Assembly (NCBI GenBank): GCA_963828855.1
Contig: CAWHGB010000007.1
Span: 45,350 to 109,349 of the forward strand
Direction of reading: 5' to 3'
Length of the DNA: 64,000 bases
Source of the DNA: CAVVEQ01 sp963828855
GTDB taxonomy: Bacteria > Chloroflexota > Anaerolineae > Anaerolineales > Anaerolineaceae
The translations under genes and the position numbers were made by a program. Of the stretch, positions 38,607 to 48,346 are shown piece by piece. How positions within the stretch are numbered: the first letter of the stretch is position 1; each line of letters begins with the position of its first letter. The notes below the pieces were generated by a model, which did no database searches, was not told where the DNA came from, and saw only the letters and a list, made by a program, of their open reading frames with translations.

Positions 38607-40943
38607 TTACTTTTTTAATTGCTCAAATACCTTGGCAGGGTTGAGGTTGGATTCCAAAAGCTCCAAATTGTACTCTGAAAGAGCATCCTCCATTGCCTGG
38701 ATAAACGCAGGCGGGGTGGGGATCGCTCCCGCCTCCCCAACGCCTTTGATCCCCAGCGGATTCAGCGGCGTGGTGTTCACCGCGTGACCGATCTCGATCT
38801 TATCGGGCATATCGGTAGCCTGCGGCATGAGGTAATCCATGAACGAGGCGGTGAGCAGCTGGCCATTCTCATCGTAGGTGATTTTCTCGTACCAGACGTT
38901 GCCCAGCCCCATCGAAACAGCGCCCTGGATCTGTCCTTCCAGCAGGAGCGGATTGATCACCGTTCCGCAATCGTGGACAATGGCATAGCGCTTAATTTTG
39001 GTCTCAATGGTTTCCGGGTCCACCTCGAGGATCAACGCCACTGCCCCCGAACCGGTGGCTCCGTAGGGTGGGGCAAAATAGGCGGTCGCTTCCAAACCCG
39101 GTTCCACCCCGGGCGCGATCGTGCCGCGCATGGGATTGGCCTTGAAGGCCAATTCGCCCAGGGGGATCTGTTTCTTCGGGTCGCTCTTCACGCAAACGTA
39201 TCCTTCGCAGAGATCCACTTCTTCCACCGGTACTTCCAGGAATTTCGCCCCGGTTGCGAGCGTCTTTTCGCGAACTTTAACGGCTGCCAGGTGCATGGCT
39301 GTCCCGGCAATGGCCGCGCCGCGGCTGGCAAAAGTGCCAGCGCCCCAGTGGAAGTGATCGGTATCCCCGGTGATGACTTTCACATTCTCGGGTTTAACAT
39401 TCAACTGTTCGGCGACGATCTGGGCAAAGACGGTAAAGTGACCCTGTCCCTGGGTGGAATACCCGGTGGAGCAGCTCACCTTGCCATTGTTACCGATGGT
39501 CACGCGGGCGCCTTCATACGGTCCGACTGATGTGCCTTCTGTGAACGTCACCACGCCAATCCCAAGATGTTTGCCTTCCTTGCGGGCCTTGGGCTGGATT
39601 TCCTTGCGGAATTTTTCGTAATCCACCATCTCCAAAACACGGTCCAGGTTTCCCTTGTAATCGCCGGTATCCAGCACGCCTTCCACGAAGTCCTGCCCGA
39701 TGATGCCGGTGTGGACGGGGAATTCGGCCGGAGTGAGCAGGTTCTTACGGCGGAGCTCAGCCGGATCCATCTTGAGTTCTTTCGCAGCGATATCCAGCAT
39801 GCGCTCCATGATGAACACGCCTTCCGGACGGCCTGCACCGCGCACGGGGGTGACCACCATTTCGTTGGTGAAAACCATGCGGATCTCAGTGTAGAAATTC
39901 GGCACGCGGTAATTATTGACCGTGTGGGTTTGGGTATTCAGCGGAACGGTCATCCCGTAGGGATCATAGGCACCAGTGTTGTGGTAGAACACATCCTTGA
40001 ATCCGAGGATGGTTCCATCCTTCTTGAGAGCGATCTCGCAGTAGTGAACCTGGTCGCGCTCCGAGGTGGTCCCCAGGAAGTTTTCCCTGCGGTCCTCGAT
40101 CCATTTGATCGGGCGGTTGAGTTTCATCGCGATCCAGGGCAGAAGGACGTCGTCGGTCTGCGAGGTCATCACCTTGGGGCCAAATCCGCCACCGATGAAG
40201 GGAATCTCCACGCGTACCTGGTTCTCCACCAAACCAAGCCTGCCTGCTATTGAACCACGCAGGGGAAGGGGTGCCTGGGAGGTTGCCCAGACGGTCATTT
40301 CTTCTTTGCGGTCGTTCCAATCCACCACGAATCCGCGGTTTTCCATGGCTGCGCCGGCATTGCGGTCGGCACAGAGTTTTCGGGTGATGACCACATCAGC
40401 GTTCTTTTTGGCTTCCTCGTAATTGCCAGCCTCCTGCTTCACCAGGGCAGCCATATTGGAGGGCAGATCCTCGTGAACCAGCACGGAGGTATCCTCCCAG
40501 GCTTTTTCCAGGTCTACCACCGCAGGCAGGGGTTCAGCATCGAAGATGATATCGTCGAAGGCATCCTCAGCGATATAGCGCGATTCCGCGATGACGATCG
40601 CGATCGGCTCGCCCGAAAAGCGGACCTTATCCTTGGCAATCGGAACCAGGGTGCGCGCATTGAATTGCGAACCTTTAATCGCGGTGGGAGGTGGAACCTG
40701 AAGCGGTCCGGGTTTCCAGTAATCGCCGAAATCTTCGGCGGTGTAGATGGCCACCACGCCGGGACGTTTCAACGCAGCAGAAACGTCGATATTCTTGATC
40801 CGGGCATGGGCGTAATCGCTGCGCATAAACGCGGCGTGCAGCATGCCAGGAATGACAATATCATCGATAAACTGGGCTTTACCAGTCAACAGCTGAGGGT
40901 CTTCCAGCCGGGTTTCTCTTTGACCAAAATATTTTCCAGTCAC
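38607..40943 (-). CDS. Molybdopterin (Mo-MCD) large subunit, xanthine-oxidase/CoxL form-II family
   Basis: An intact 778-residue catalytic subunit. Motifs: GKYFGQRETRLEDPQLLTG (start), IPFIGGGFGPKV (cofactor contact), TPVRGAGRPEGVFIMER (the loop near the substrate: the aerobic CO dehydrogenase would have AYRCSFR here), STQGQGHFTVFAQI and KGVGEAGAIPTPP (catalytic Glu of the Mo hydroxylase family). It would hydroxylate an aromatic or heterocyclic carbon with water, passing electrons to the 2Fe-2S subunit and FAD subunit encoded just upstream. The absence of the CoxL Cys motif argues against CO as substrate. Its context with an NCS2 permease and amidohydrolase-like genes suggests an N-heterocycle. 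Confidence 0.92.
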   Translation of the reverse strand: MTGKYFGQRETRLEDPQLLTGKAQFIDDIVIPGMLHAAFMRSDYAHARIKNIDVSAALKRPGVVAIYTAEDFGDYWKPGPLQVPPPTAIKGSQFNARTLVPIAKDKVRFSGEPIAIVIAESRYIAEDAFDDIIFDAEPLPAVVDLEKAWEDTSVLVHEDLPSNMAALVKQEAGNYEEAKKNADVVITRKLCADRNAGAAMENRGFVVDWNDRKEEMTVWATSQAPLPLRGSIAGRLGLVENQVRVEIPFIGGGFGPKVMTSQTDDVLLPWIAMKLNRPIKWIEDRRENFLGTTSERDQVHYCEIALKKDGTILGFKDVFYHNTGAYDPYGMTVPLNTQTHTVNNYRVPNFYTEIRMVFTNEMVVTPVRGAGRPEGVFIMERMLDIAAKELKMDPAELRRKNLLTPAEFPVHTGIIGQDFVEGVLDTGDYKGNLDRVLEMVDYEKFRKEIQPKARKEGKHLGIGVVTFTEGTSVGPYEGARVTIGNNGKVSCSTGYSTQGQGHFTVFAQIVAEQLNVKPENVKVITGDTDHFHWGAGTFASRGAAIAGTAMHLAAVKVREKTLATGAKFLEVPVEEVDLCEGYVCVKSDPKKQIPLGELAFKANPMRGTIAPGVEPGLEATAYFAPPYGATGSGAVALILEVDPETIETKIKRYAIVHDCGTVINPLLLEGQIQGAVSMGLGNVWYEKITYDENGQLLTASFMDYLMPQATDMPDKIEIGHAVNTTPLNPLGIKGVGEAGAIPTPPAFIQAMEDALSEYNLELLESNLNPAKVFEQLKK

Positions 40944-40961
40944 GGTATCACCTCTCGGGTT

Positions 40962-41444
40962 CTAATTGCGGGAAGACATTTTCTTCGAAGCATCCAGCGT
41001 GGCTTCGATGATCTTTTCATAACCAGTGCAGCGGCAAATGTTGCCATCAATGGCTTCGCGCACCTGCTCTTCGGTTGGTTGCGGGTTCTGCTCCAGGAAG
41101 GGTGTCAGCGTCATCAGGAAACCCGGGGTGCAGAAACCGCATTGCAGGGCGTGTTTTTCGGTGAAGGATTGCTGCAGGGGATGCAGGTTATCGGGCGTCC
41201 CCAGGGATTCCACCGTGCGGATATCATGTCCGTTCGCCTGGACGGCGAAGATCAGGCAGGAACGGACGGCTTCACCATCAAAAATGATGGTGCAGGCGCC
41301 GCAAATGCCGTGTTCGCAACCGACGTGCGTGCCCATCAGCCCCAGTTCGTGGCGCAGGAAATCGCTGAGCAGCATGCGGGCTTCCACTTCGCGGGAGTAT
41401 TTTTGACCATTGACCGTTACGGTCACAGGGAATTGTTTGCTCAT
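40962..41444 (-). CDS. 2Fe-2S small subunit of the molybdenum hydroxylase
   Basis: An intact 160-residue ferredoxin-like subunit with ATG at 41444 and AGGAGG ribosome site. Plant-type 2Fe-2S motif GCEHGICGACTIIFDG with the later Cys in RSCLIF, then the helical domain with a second cluster, LQCGFCTPGFL and NICRCTGYEKI. It transfers electrons from the Mo centre to the FAD subunit. It starts 2 nt after the stop of the FAD subunit gene and ends 18 nt before the large subunit gene, a compact MSL arrangement of one complex. Confidence 0.94.
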   Translation of the reverse strand: MSKQFPVTVTVNGQKYSREVEARMLLSDFLRHELGLMGTHVGCEHGICGACTIIFDGEAVRSCLIFAVQANGHDIRTVESLGTPDNLHPLQQSFTEKHALQCGFCTPGFLMTLTPFLEQNPQPTEEQVREAIDGNICRCTGYEKIIEATLDASKKMSSRN

Positions 41445-41446
41445 GT

Positions 41447-42328
41447 TTATCCTCCTCGCTTGGCGCGGTCGAAAGCTTCGCCCAGGCAGCGGACGGTTAG
41501 TACGCGAACCAGGTTGCGGCGGTATTCCGCGGTGCCATGCAGGTCGGTGGACGGGTCGATTTCGCCCATGGCAGCTTCCGCAACCTGCCTTGAATGCCTC
41601 AACTGATGGCAAATTCCCCACCAGGATCTCAGGAGCTTTCTGGGAAAGGATGGGCATCTCCCCAACAGCCATGAAGACCAGGCGAACATTCTTGCAGTGT
41701 ACCTTTGTCATCCAGGGTGACAACCGAAGAGACCGCCGCCTGGGCATAACCACCCTTCTGGCGGGAAACCTGAATGTATTTGCTGCCGGTCTTTGGCGGC
41801 AGCGGGCTGAGCACCACCTCGGCGAGCATTTCATCCGGCTCGATCACGGTCATGAAAGGTCCAACGATCAGATCGGGTGCAAGCACGCGGCGTTCCCGGC
41901 CTTTCCCACGGATGACCAGCTCCATGTTCATCACTACCGCGATGCTCGGCAGCTGCCCAGCCGGATCGGCGTGGGCGATGGCACCGCCGAAGGTTCCGCG
42001 GGCGCGGATTTGCGGGTGGGCAATGAATTTGGCCACTTCCGCGAGCAGGGGGTAGCGTTTGGCGACTTCCGGGTTGTTTTCGACCTGTTTTACCCGGGTC
42101 ATGGTACCAATGGCCAGGCCGCCATCCGGCAGTGGTTTGATATAGGAAAGCTCGGGAATGTTGTTCAAGTCCACGAGCGCTGCCGGGCGCGCCATGCGGA
42201 AATTCATCGCGGCGATCAAGCTCTGTCCCCCGGCAAGCACTTTGCCGTTGTAACCGAGCTCCGCCAGGTGTGTCCAGCGCTTCTTCTGTGCTGGACGGGG
42301 CATAATAATCAAAACTTACTGGCTTCAT
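41447..42328 (-). CDS. FAD-binding medium subunit of the molybdenum hydroxylase, frameshifted
   Basis: About 293 residues. MKPVSFDYYAPSSTEEAL is the usual opening. It continues after a one-base slip (about 42270) with VLAGGQSLIAAMNFRMARP (FAD pyrophosphate site), GLAIGTMTRVKQVE, RARGTFGGAIAHADPAGQLP (second FAD motif, the usual RNRGTIGG form), and ends after another slip near 41690 with AEYRRNLVRVLTVRCLGEAFDRA. It delivers electrons from the 2Fe-2S subunit to an external acceptor. First gene of the three-subunit Mo enzyme; upstream are the cyclase-family genes. Confidence 0.88.
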
Positions 42329-42445
42329 AATTGCTCCGCCTTCTCAGAGTTATTGGCGATCCTTTGATGAGATCCGCACGTCGGATTTCAGCTTACTCAG
42401 ATCAGTGAGGTCTTCCCCCATTCAGAAGGGAAGACCCAATGGATT

Positions 42446-43263
42446 CTATTTTTCTTTGAAGGCCACAAAGCGGCCCCACATTGATTCGGCTTCCATGGCT
42501 TTCTGCAGATAGCAGCCAATGTAATATCGCCCGCTCTTGGCAGTGGCGATATCTCCAGCCAGGTTTTCGGCATGCACGATCTGTCTTGGGGAACAGGTTG
42601 AGATGCATATCCTGGTAGAACTTATCCAGAGGATACATTTCGTCCCAATCCTTGCCAAAGTCCTTGACAAGCTTGGCATTTGCTTCTGCGAAGGTCTTGG
42701 GATGCCAGATGCGCATGATGGTGTTCATCGGGTGGTCGGCGGAGACAGCATCCACACCGATCCATTTCAACTCCATCTCGGCAGCCCATTTGGAGAAATC
42801 GGGTGAGGGACCCGGATGTTTGACCATGTAGCGGAATTCATCGGATTCAGGGCTGGCCCAACCGAATTTGTTCCAACCGGTCTTGATCACCAGGATATCC
42901 CCCTTGCGGATATCGACCACCTCGTGGATCATCTTGGGGGTATAAACGCTGGAATCGCTGACCAGCTCGGAGATATCCGCGATGACGCCGGGGCCGACCC
43001 AATCGGAAAGCGGTACCTGACCGATAGTGCGCCCGTTCGGATAGAAGTGTTTCTCGCCGTCCATATGGGTGGCAAGGTGGATGCTGGCATTGCAGATGGA
43101 GCCATTGCGGCCCATGCCGAAGAATTGACCGCCAACCCGCTTGGTGATAGGTGACACTCAGGGGAATGTAATTCAACCACTGGGGTGTCTGAACGCTGAA
43201 GGGGACGGTCATGTCGATCATCTCGGAATTTGCCATCGCCGAGAAGAATTCGCTGTCGCTCAT
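42446..43263 (-). CDS. Cyclase-family (PF04199) metal hydrolase, second unit, intact metal site
   Basis: About 272 residues. From ATG 43263 (MSDSEFFSAMANSEMIDMTV) the domain reads VPFSVQTPQWLNYIP, then SICNASIHLATHMDGEKHF, which keeps the metal-binding pattern HxxTHxDxxxHF of kynurenine formamidase and isatin hydrolase relatives. GPGVIADISELVSDSS and KGDILVIKTGWNKFGW follow. Slips near 43155 and 42590 are required; the end is SMWGRFVAFKEK. In this assembly it is in frame with the upstream unit without a stop, but its ATG overlaps a TGA in the next frame (ATGA), so two coupled genes remain possible. Likely opens or hydrolyses an amide or lactam intermediate made by the Mo hydroxylase. Confidence 0.82.
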
Positions 43264-44119
43264 GCCATCAGGTGCGGTGTAGGCACATACGCGCGACCAG
43301 GCGGTTTCCACTTCCATGTAGGGGATCGGCATGATGCAGATCCAGGCGCGCTTGTTCAGCAATTTGTCGATCTCACCAACGATGCATTCCGCCAGGACCA
43401 GGTGCGCCTTGGGCATCTGGATGTGGGTGATATCGTAGTATTCACCCTGCGGGAAGGTTTCATCCCAGGTCTTGCCGGTTTCCTTCTTTAATTTTTCTTC
43501 AGCCAGCTTGAAATGATTCTCGTGCATGCGGCGGATGGGGGTATTCATGGGGTGCTCGGCTGCGCCGCAATCCACGCCAACCACTTTCAACTTCATCTCC
43601 ATCGCCCACTTGTAGAACTCGATGGAAGGACCTGGATGGCGAACCAGGAAACCAAATTCCTTGGATTCCACGCCGCCCTGGGCGTTCGGGATTGACCACA
43701 TCCGGTTGATCAAAGGAATATTTATGGTAGCCGGTGTTGATGATCAGGATATCGCCTTGTTTGACATCGGCTTTCTTCTGGATCATTTCGGGGGTGATGA
43801 TGCTGTAATCCGAGACCATGTCGGAGATATCCACGATCACACCCGGGCCGCAAAGATCGGTCAGGGGAATATCCGCGATCCGGCGCGCCCCGGAATGGAA
43901 AGCCGTCTCACCCACAAGGTGGGTGCCAACGGTGTTGCTCCAGTTCAGGATCTGACCATTGGCACCCTGTCCGCCGCCATAGGCGCCGGTGACCCGTTTG
44001 AAAAAGTGCACTTCCAGGGATTTCTCACCCGGCCAGGGGGGAGTGAAGATGCTGCAATCCTGGGTCAGGTCATACAGTTTGGCTTCAGACATCATTTTAA
44101 TAAAAGCTTCTCGGTTCAT
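43260..44119 (-). CDS. Cyclase-family (PF04199) protein, first unit, degenerate metal motif
   Basis: About 286 residues. Opens MNREAFIKMMSEAKLYDLTQ, DCSIFTPPWPGEKSLEVHF. The metal motif reads ILNWSNTVGTHLVGETAFH: compared with HxGTHxDxPxH the first His is Thr and the Asp is Val, so two ligands are missing. The rest of the fold is kept (GPGVIVDISDMVSDYS, KQGDILIINTGYHKYS, DCGAAEHPMNTPIRRMHEN). A slip near 43690 joins the two halves. The frame then runs through VETAWSRVCAYTAPDG straight into the second unit. Most likely a non-catalytic or altered-metal partner of the second unit, either as one fused chain or as two translationally coupled proteins. Confidence 0.75.
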
Positions 44120-44147
44120 TTGGATTCTCCTTTACGCTTAGGTTGAA

Positions 44148-45394
44148 TTAATAACCGTATTTTTCGGCGAAGGCGACCAGCGCGTCTTCAAACAATTTCA
44201 TCGGTGCAGAAACAACACCTGCGCCCAACCTGCCCGACGCCCGGATCTTTGTGCGCCACACCGGTGTTGACCCGCGGGGCAATCTGCTTTTCCACCACCT
44301 TGCGGATATCGACACCCGTGGGGGTGCCGCGGAAATCCAGGAACGGGATGGTGAAGTTCTTGTGCTCGGCATAGGTGATCTCGTACATATCCAGGGTGGT
44401 GTTGATCGCATCCGCGGGGTGATCCACCGATGAAGGTGACCAGCGCAGGGGCAGTTGCCATGGCAAAGCCACCAATGCCGGCTGTTTCGGTGATGACCGA
44501 ATCGCCGATATCGGGGTTGGCATCTTTTTCTGAAAATCCGGGGAAATAGAGCGCTTTAACGATCGGAGAAGGCGCGGTGAACCAGCGATCGCCCAGGCCG
44601 CTCACGCGGATGCCCGTAATCGGTGCCGTTGCGGCCATGACGGTGACGATGGTGCTGCCTTCCACGTTTTCACCGGCGGCGGTCATGGTCTTGCAGGCAG
44701 CCATCACCGGGTTGAGGATGCTAAGCGCGTTCTCGCCCAGGAATTTGATCACCTCAAAGGCGGTGGCGGTATCTTTGGCAGTTTTGGCGATATAGGGGGC
44801 CAACTGGGTGGTCCAGAGCACCGAGGCGGCATCCAGGCGGTTGTGCCCGTCATCGCCCATGTGCAGGGCTTTGGCCAGGATGTTGCGGATATCCAGCCCG
44901 CCAGCGGCTTCCAGGGCTGCTTTGACGGTGGGACCGAGGGTGGCTTCCATCCAGCGCAGCTTGGTGAGCACTTCCTCGCTATAAGCGCCCATGCGCAGCA
45001 CTTTTCCGCGGCCTTCGTTCAGGTTGGAGTAACATGTGATGTTGTGAACTTTGTTTTCGATGATATAGACCAGCATCGAGGGGGAGATCACACCCGCCAT
45101 CGGGCCGGTGCACATGTGTTCATGGCAGGGAGCGAATTCGATCTTGCCGGATTCCAGCATTTTCTTCGCTTCTTCCTCGTTCTTTGCCTTGCCCTCAAAG
45201 AGCAGGGCACCGATCATGGCTCCCTTCATCGGGCCAGCCATGCGTTCCCAGGTGACCGGCGGACCGGCATGCAGGAGCATGTTCTCCTTCATCCCGGGCA
45301 CCTTATCGATGGCTTTCGCCATGCTGACAGCCACGGGTTGGGCTTCCATGAATTTTTCACATACTAATGCATTTGCTTTTTCAATATCGATCAT
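44148..45394 (-). CDS. DUF1116 protein (YlbE/AllG-like), frameshifted
   Basis: About 415 residues of the DUF1116 family. Family features: LLHAGPPVTWERMAGPMKGA, EFAPCHEHMCTGPMAGVISP, HNITCYSNLNEGRGKVLR, MGDDGHNRLDAAS and RVSGLGDRWFTAPSP. Slips near 44430 and 44215 affect the last 90 residues (AINTTLDMYEITYAEHKNF, APMKLFEDALVAFAEKYGY). In enterobacteria ylbE sits next to fdrA in the allantoin/ureide region, where the products have been linked to oxamate carbamoyltransferase activity. The same partnership here suggests carbamoyl transfer to phosphate in catabolism. It lies 60 nt downstream of fdrA and 28 nt before the first cyclase gene. Confidence 0.87.
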
Positions 45395-45454
45395 ATGACC
45401 TTCCTCCAGGGAAAAGGTGAAATATGAGATTATGACTTCTTTTGCTTCATCCGT

Positions 45455-47171
45455 TCAAGGATGCTCGGCGAGTTTTTCATTACCGCCTGCGGGAGGTTTC
45501 CAATCCACATGAATGTTGGGAGCATCCTGATCCTTCAGGTTTGCAGCGAAGGATTCCAAACCAACATTGATGGCAGCCATGGGTTTCTTCAAATTCACGC
45601 AGATCCACCGGTTTGCCGATCGCGGCAGCGGCCACATCACCGCGTTCATTCAGGGCTCGCATGATCCGACCCACCCGGCGGACAACCACTTCGTTGCTGG
45701 GATCCACCCAGGCTCCAGCCTGTTTGAGCTGGTCCGATCTGGGAATCAAAGTTCTGGGGATCCTCATCCGTCCCGGTGACCACGCAGGTGACTTCCAGGT
45801 GGCGGCCGGCCTTCTTCGCATCCGCGATGGCTTTGGCAATCGCCGGGGCAAGCTCACTGGCCGGATCGGGATGCGAGCCATAGCCGATGACCACATCCAG
45901 CATGATCACCGCCACTTCGGGATCGTTCGCTTCTTCGTACAAGCGGCGGATGCGCAGTTCGTTGTCCATCATCGGGTGCAGGCGGCCAACGGTGAATTCA
46001 TCCTCACCCAGGTCAACGATGCAGTTCTCCTGGCTGACGAGTGAATCGGGCATTTTAATTTCTTTATTGATGGGGGCATTTGCCCAGACCCGCGGCAGGT
46101 AACCGGCCAGGATATACTGGGCTTCGTAGGCCAGAGTACCGCCGGAAAATAAACCGCGGAAATATTTTTGATCCCGGGTGAATTTTTCGATGGGAAGATC
46201 TGCATCGAGTTGAAGCCTGGGGGGTTTATTCGCCAATTCAACAGCCAGCCGGGCAGCGTCATCCATGCCGGTGGCAAAGAACAGATTGCCATCCTGGATG
46301 GTGGTGACGGCGCGGGCGATGAAGTTTACCACCACCGGTTTACCAGCTTTGCGCGCCACTTTCAAAACTTCTTCAGCAACTTTCGGTGAGGGCGGTTTGG
46401 AGACCAGCACGATGACCTTGGTATCCGGGTCGCGGATGAGCACATCCAGTGCCATCAGGAAGGTGATTGCGCCGACCTTTTCGCTCAGGTCGCGTCCGCC
46501 GGTGCCGATGCCGAAGGTGATGCCGCCGCCGAGCTGGTGAATGCGGGAGGCTACCTGCTGCAGGCCTGTCCCTGCGGCCGCAACAATGCCGATGGGTCCA
46601 TTGCGAATCTTATTGGCAAAAGCCAGACCCATCCCGCCGATCATGGCTGTACCGCAATCCGGACCCATCACCAGCAAGCCGAGCTTCCCGGGCCTCGGTT
46701 TTTAGCGCAATCTCCTCTTCCACGCTGACATTATCGCTGAAGAGATGAACATGCTTGCCCAGCCGCAGCGCTTCGCGGGTGACACCCGCGGCATAGCGCC
46801 CCGCGACCGAAACAATCACCCAGCCGGCATCCGGCAGCATTTCGACTGCGGTTTCCAGGCTGCGAGGCATGTATTCCTGGTCGATATCCGATTTGCGCGC
46901 TGCTAGGAGTTCATCCACCTTTACCAATGGCATCCTCGGCAGCCTTACCGTTCTCGGATTTCACGACGATCACCAGGTCATCCGGTTTGGAAGCCTGCAC
47001 TTCGGGGGTATCCAGGTCGATATGGGCAAGTAGTTCCTTGTTGGATTCGGTGCCCATCACCACGCCGGCATCCAGAATTCCAGGTAACCCGGCCAGCGAG
47101 CGCTGCAATTGCATCAACCGGGCGGAATCATAATAAACACCTCTGCGGATTTGTGTTTTGATCATCGCCAC
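45455..47171 (-). CDS. fdrA: FdrA-family acyl-CoA-synthetase-like protein, frameshifted
   Basis: About 570 residues. GTG 47171 with a GAGGTG site gives MAMIKTQIRRGVYYDSARLMQ. Later segments: LETAVEMLPDAGWVIVSVAGRYAAG, LVMGPDCGTAMIGGMGLAFAN, RIHQLGGGITFGIGTGGRDLS (glycine-rich CoA/nucleotide loop), FSGGTLAYEAQYILAGYL and VIGYGSHPDPASELAPAI. Ends PAGGNEKLAEHP. Slips near 46920, 46690, 45720 and 45600. FdrA resembles the two domains of succinyl-CoA synthetase beta/alpha and is required with YlbE for the carbamoyltransferase of the ureide pathway. No ylbF or carbamate kinase is found in the window. First gene of the island, behind a promoter with an overlapping palindrome. Confidence 0.87.
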
Positions 47172-47304
47172 GAATACACCTCTTTAAAAATGGAAATTCC
47201 TGCTGGAAACTGGAAGCAATTCAGGCCAACCCCGGTCGGGGATCCAATATCGTTGAAAGAATAATGTGAATATCAACATTGCTGCAGCCATTGGTTGCGA
47301 TTTC

Positions 47305-47334
47305 AATATAACACACGTGAAAACCGGTTTTCAA
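47305..47334 (-). promoter_or_regulatory. Promoter of the fdrA catabolic operon
   Basis: On the minus strand TTGAAA (47329-47334) and TATATT (47305-47310) are separated by 18 bp, about 130 nt upstream of the fdrA start. The -35 box and spacer are overlapped by a 16-bp palindrome, as expected for a repressed operon. Confidence 0.6.
47318..47333. promoter_or_regulatory. 16-bp perfect palindromic operator candidate
   Basis: TGAAAACCGGTTTTCA is a perfect inverted repeat with a central CCGG, the form favoured by LacI-family repressors. It covers the -35 box and spacer of the fdrA promoter. A further pair TGTGAATAT (near 47264) and ATATTCACA (near 47340) forms a wider inverted repeat around it. 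The regulator gene is not in the window. Confidence 0.55.
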
Positions 47335-47391
47335 ATATCATATTCACATATCTTGTATGACAAATGATACCCGCCGGAATGACAGAAAAAA

Positions 47392-47427
47392 CATCCCCTG
47401 GTCCAGGAGATACATGAACAGGGGATG
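47392..47427 (-). terminator. Intrinsic terminator after the 47.5 kb gene
   Basis: A 9-bp stem, CATCCCCTG with CAGGGGATG, extended by A/T pairs, followed on the minus strand by TTTTTT. It separates the 47453-48178 gene from the fdrA operon. Confidence 0.85.
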
Positions 47428-47452
47428 TTTATTCTTATCATCGAGAAACGGG

Positions 47453-48178
47453 TTACAGTTCGACGGTTTCAGGTACGCGGAAATTAGCGTTCGCTTTGCG
47501 AACTTCCGGAGAAACCTTGAAGGAAAGGTCATCACCGATGATCTCTTTGCAGAAGTTCTTGATCCGGCCATTCCACATATCCTGGTTCAGGTAGAAGACC
47601 TTGGCGCCGCCCAGCTCGTGCTGGTACTGCGGCCAGGGTTTGGTGGGTTGAGCCATTTCCAGCCCGGCCATGCGCCAGCCGTTGTAGCATTCGAAGGTGG
47701 ACCACCATTCCTTGCACTTCAGGATCTCGAGGGCGTAGTAGGTTTTGGCATAGTACATCGGCCAGCCAACACGCGCACGACGGGAGAAGGCCAGGGTGTG
47801 CAGGCTGATGGCCAGGTCCTTATCCCAGACACGACCATTGGCAAAACCAAGCCACTCACCATCGATCAGACCCACCATGGCAAAGGGATCCTTCATGCGT
47901 TTGCGGACGAGGGATAGCACTTCGCCGTATACACGCACACCGACGATATCGTAGAAATCCTTCTCGACATTCATGACTTTTTCCAGGTATCCCAGCATGG
48001 GCTGGATATCGCTTTCCTGCACGGCACGGATATAGAGGATGCGGCCGTCTTTCAGGGTGATCTGCGCTTCCGGCCAGGGCGGAAGCTGCATGGGCGGGGC
48101 GGATAGCAGCGCTTCGATCTCGCGAACGTTGATCTTGATCTCTTCAACAGATACAGGGGTTGGGGGTTCAACTCTCAT
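47453..48178 (-). CDS. Conserved hypothetical protein with weak GNAT-like features
   Basis: An intact 241-residue soluble protein. The region ITLKDGRILYIRAVQESDIQ (residues about 40-59) resembles the first strand and helix of GNAT acetyltransferases, and PFAMVGLIDGEWLGFANGR could be strands 2-3, but the acetyl-CoA Q/RxxGxG/A loop is not obvious. A Trp- and Tyr-rich middle (GWPMYYAKTYYALEILK, CKEWWSTFECYNGWRMAGL) is distinctive. It is transcribed by its own strong promoter and closed by its own terminator, immediately upstream of the fdrA operon. It may modify or regulate that pathway. I do not recognise a precise family. Confidence 0.65.
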   Translation of the reverse strand: MRVEPPTPVSVEEIKINVREIEALLSAPPMQLPPWPEAQITLKDGRILYIRAVQESDIQPMLGYLEKVMNVEKDFYDIVGVRVYGEVLSLVRKRMKDPFAMVGLIDGEWLGFANGRVWDKDLAISLHTLAFSRRARVGWPMYYAKTYYALEILKCKEWWSTFECYNGWRMAGLEMAQPTKPWPQYQHELGGAKVFYLNQDMWNGRIKNFCKEIIGDDLSFKVSPEVRKANANFRVPETVEL

Positions 48179-48221
48179 TTTATTCCTTTACTTTCGGTGA
48201 AATATGGAAAATCCAAAAATC

Positions 48222-48250
48222 AGTATAGCATCCGGGAAGGGGTGCGTCAA
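48222..48250 (-). promoter_or_regulatory. Sigma70-like promoter of the 47.5 kb gene
   Basis: On the minus strand TTGACG (48245-48250), a 17-bp spacer and TATACT (48222-48227), 44 nt before the ATG at 48178. Among the best promoter matches in the window. Confidence 0.7.
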
Positions 48251-48346
48251 TCAGTGGTCAGACAATTAAGAGCAATAAAGGACTTTTATCATATTTCCCG
48301 GGCGGCTTATTTCTGACATATGTCCGAGCGATCCCATCAATAAACC

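Noticed and set aside
38784..41606. Long open frames on the plus strand opposite the Mo-hydroxylase genes
   Set aside because: They are antisense shadows of well-conserved genes, with no ribosome sites and low-complexity translation.
38607..42328. Aerobic carbon monoxide dehydrogenase (coxMSL with coxG)
   Set aside because: The large subunit has TPVRGAGRPEG at the position of the AYRCSFR active-site loop, so the CO-specific Cys is absent. A form-II or xanthine-oxidase-like hydroxylase fits better.
48315..48324. GACATATGTC palindrome as operator
   Set aside because: Only 10 bp, expected by chance, and not well placed relative to the promoter at 48222-48250.
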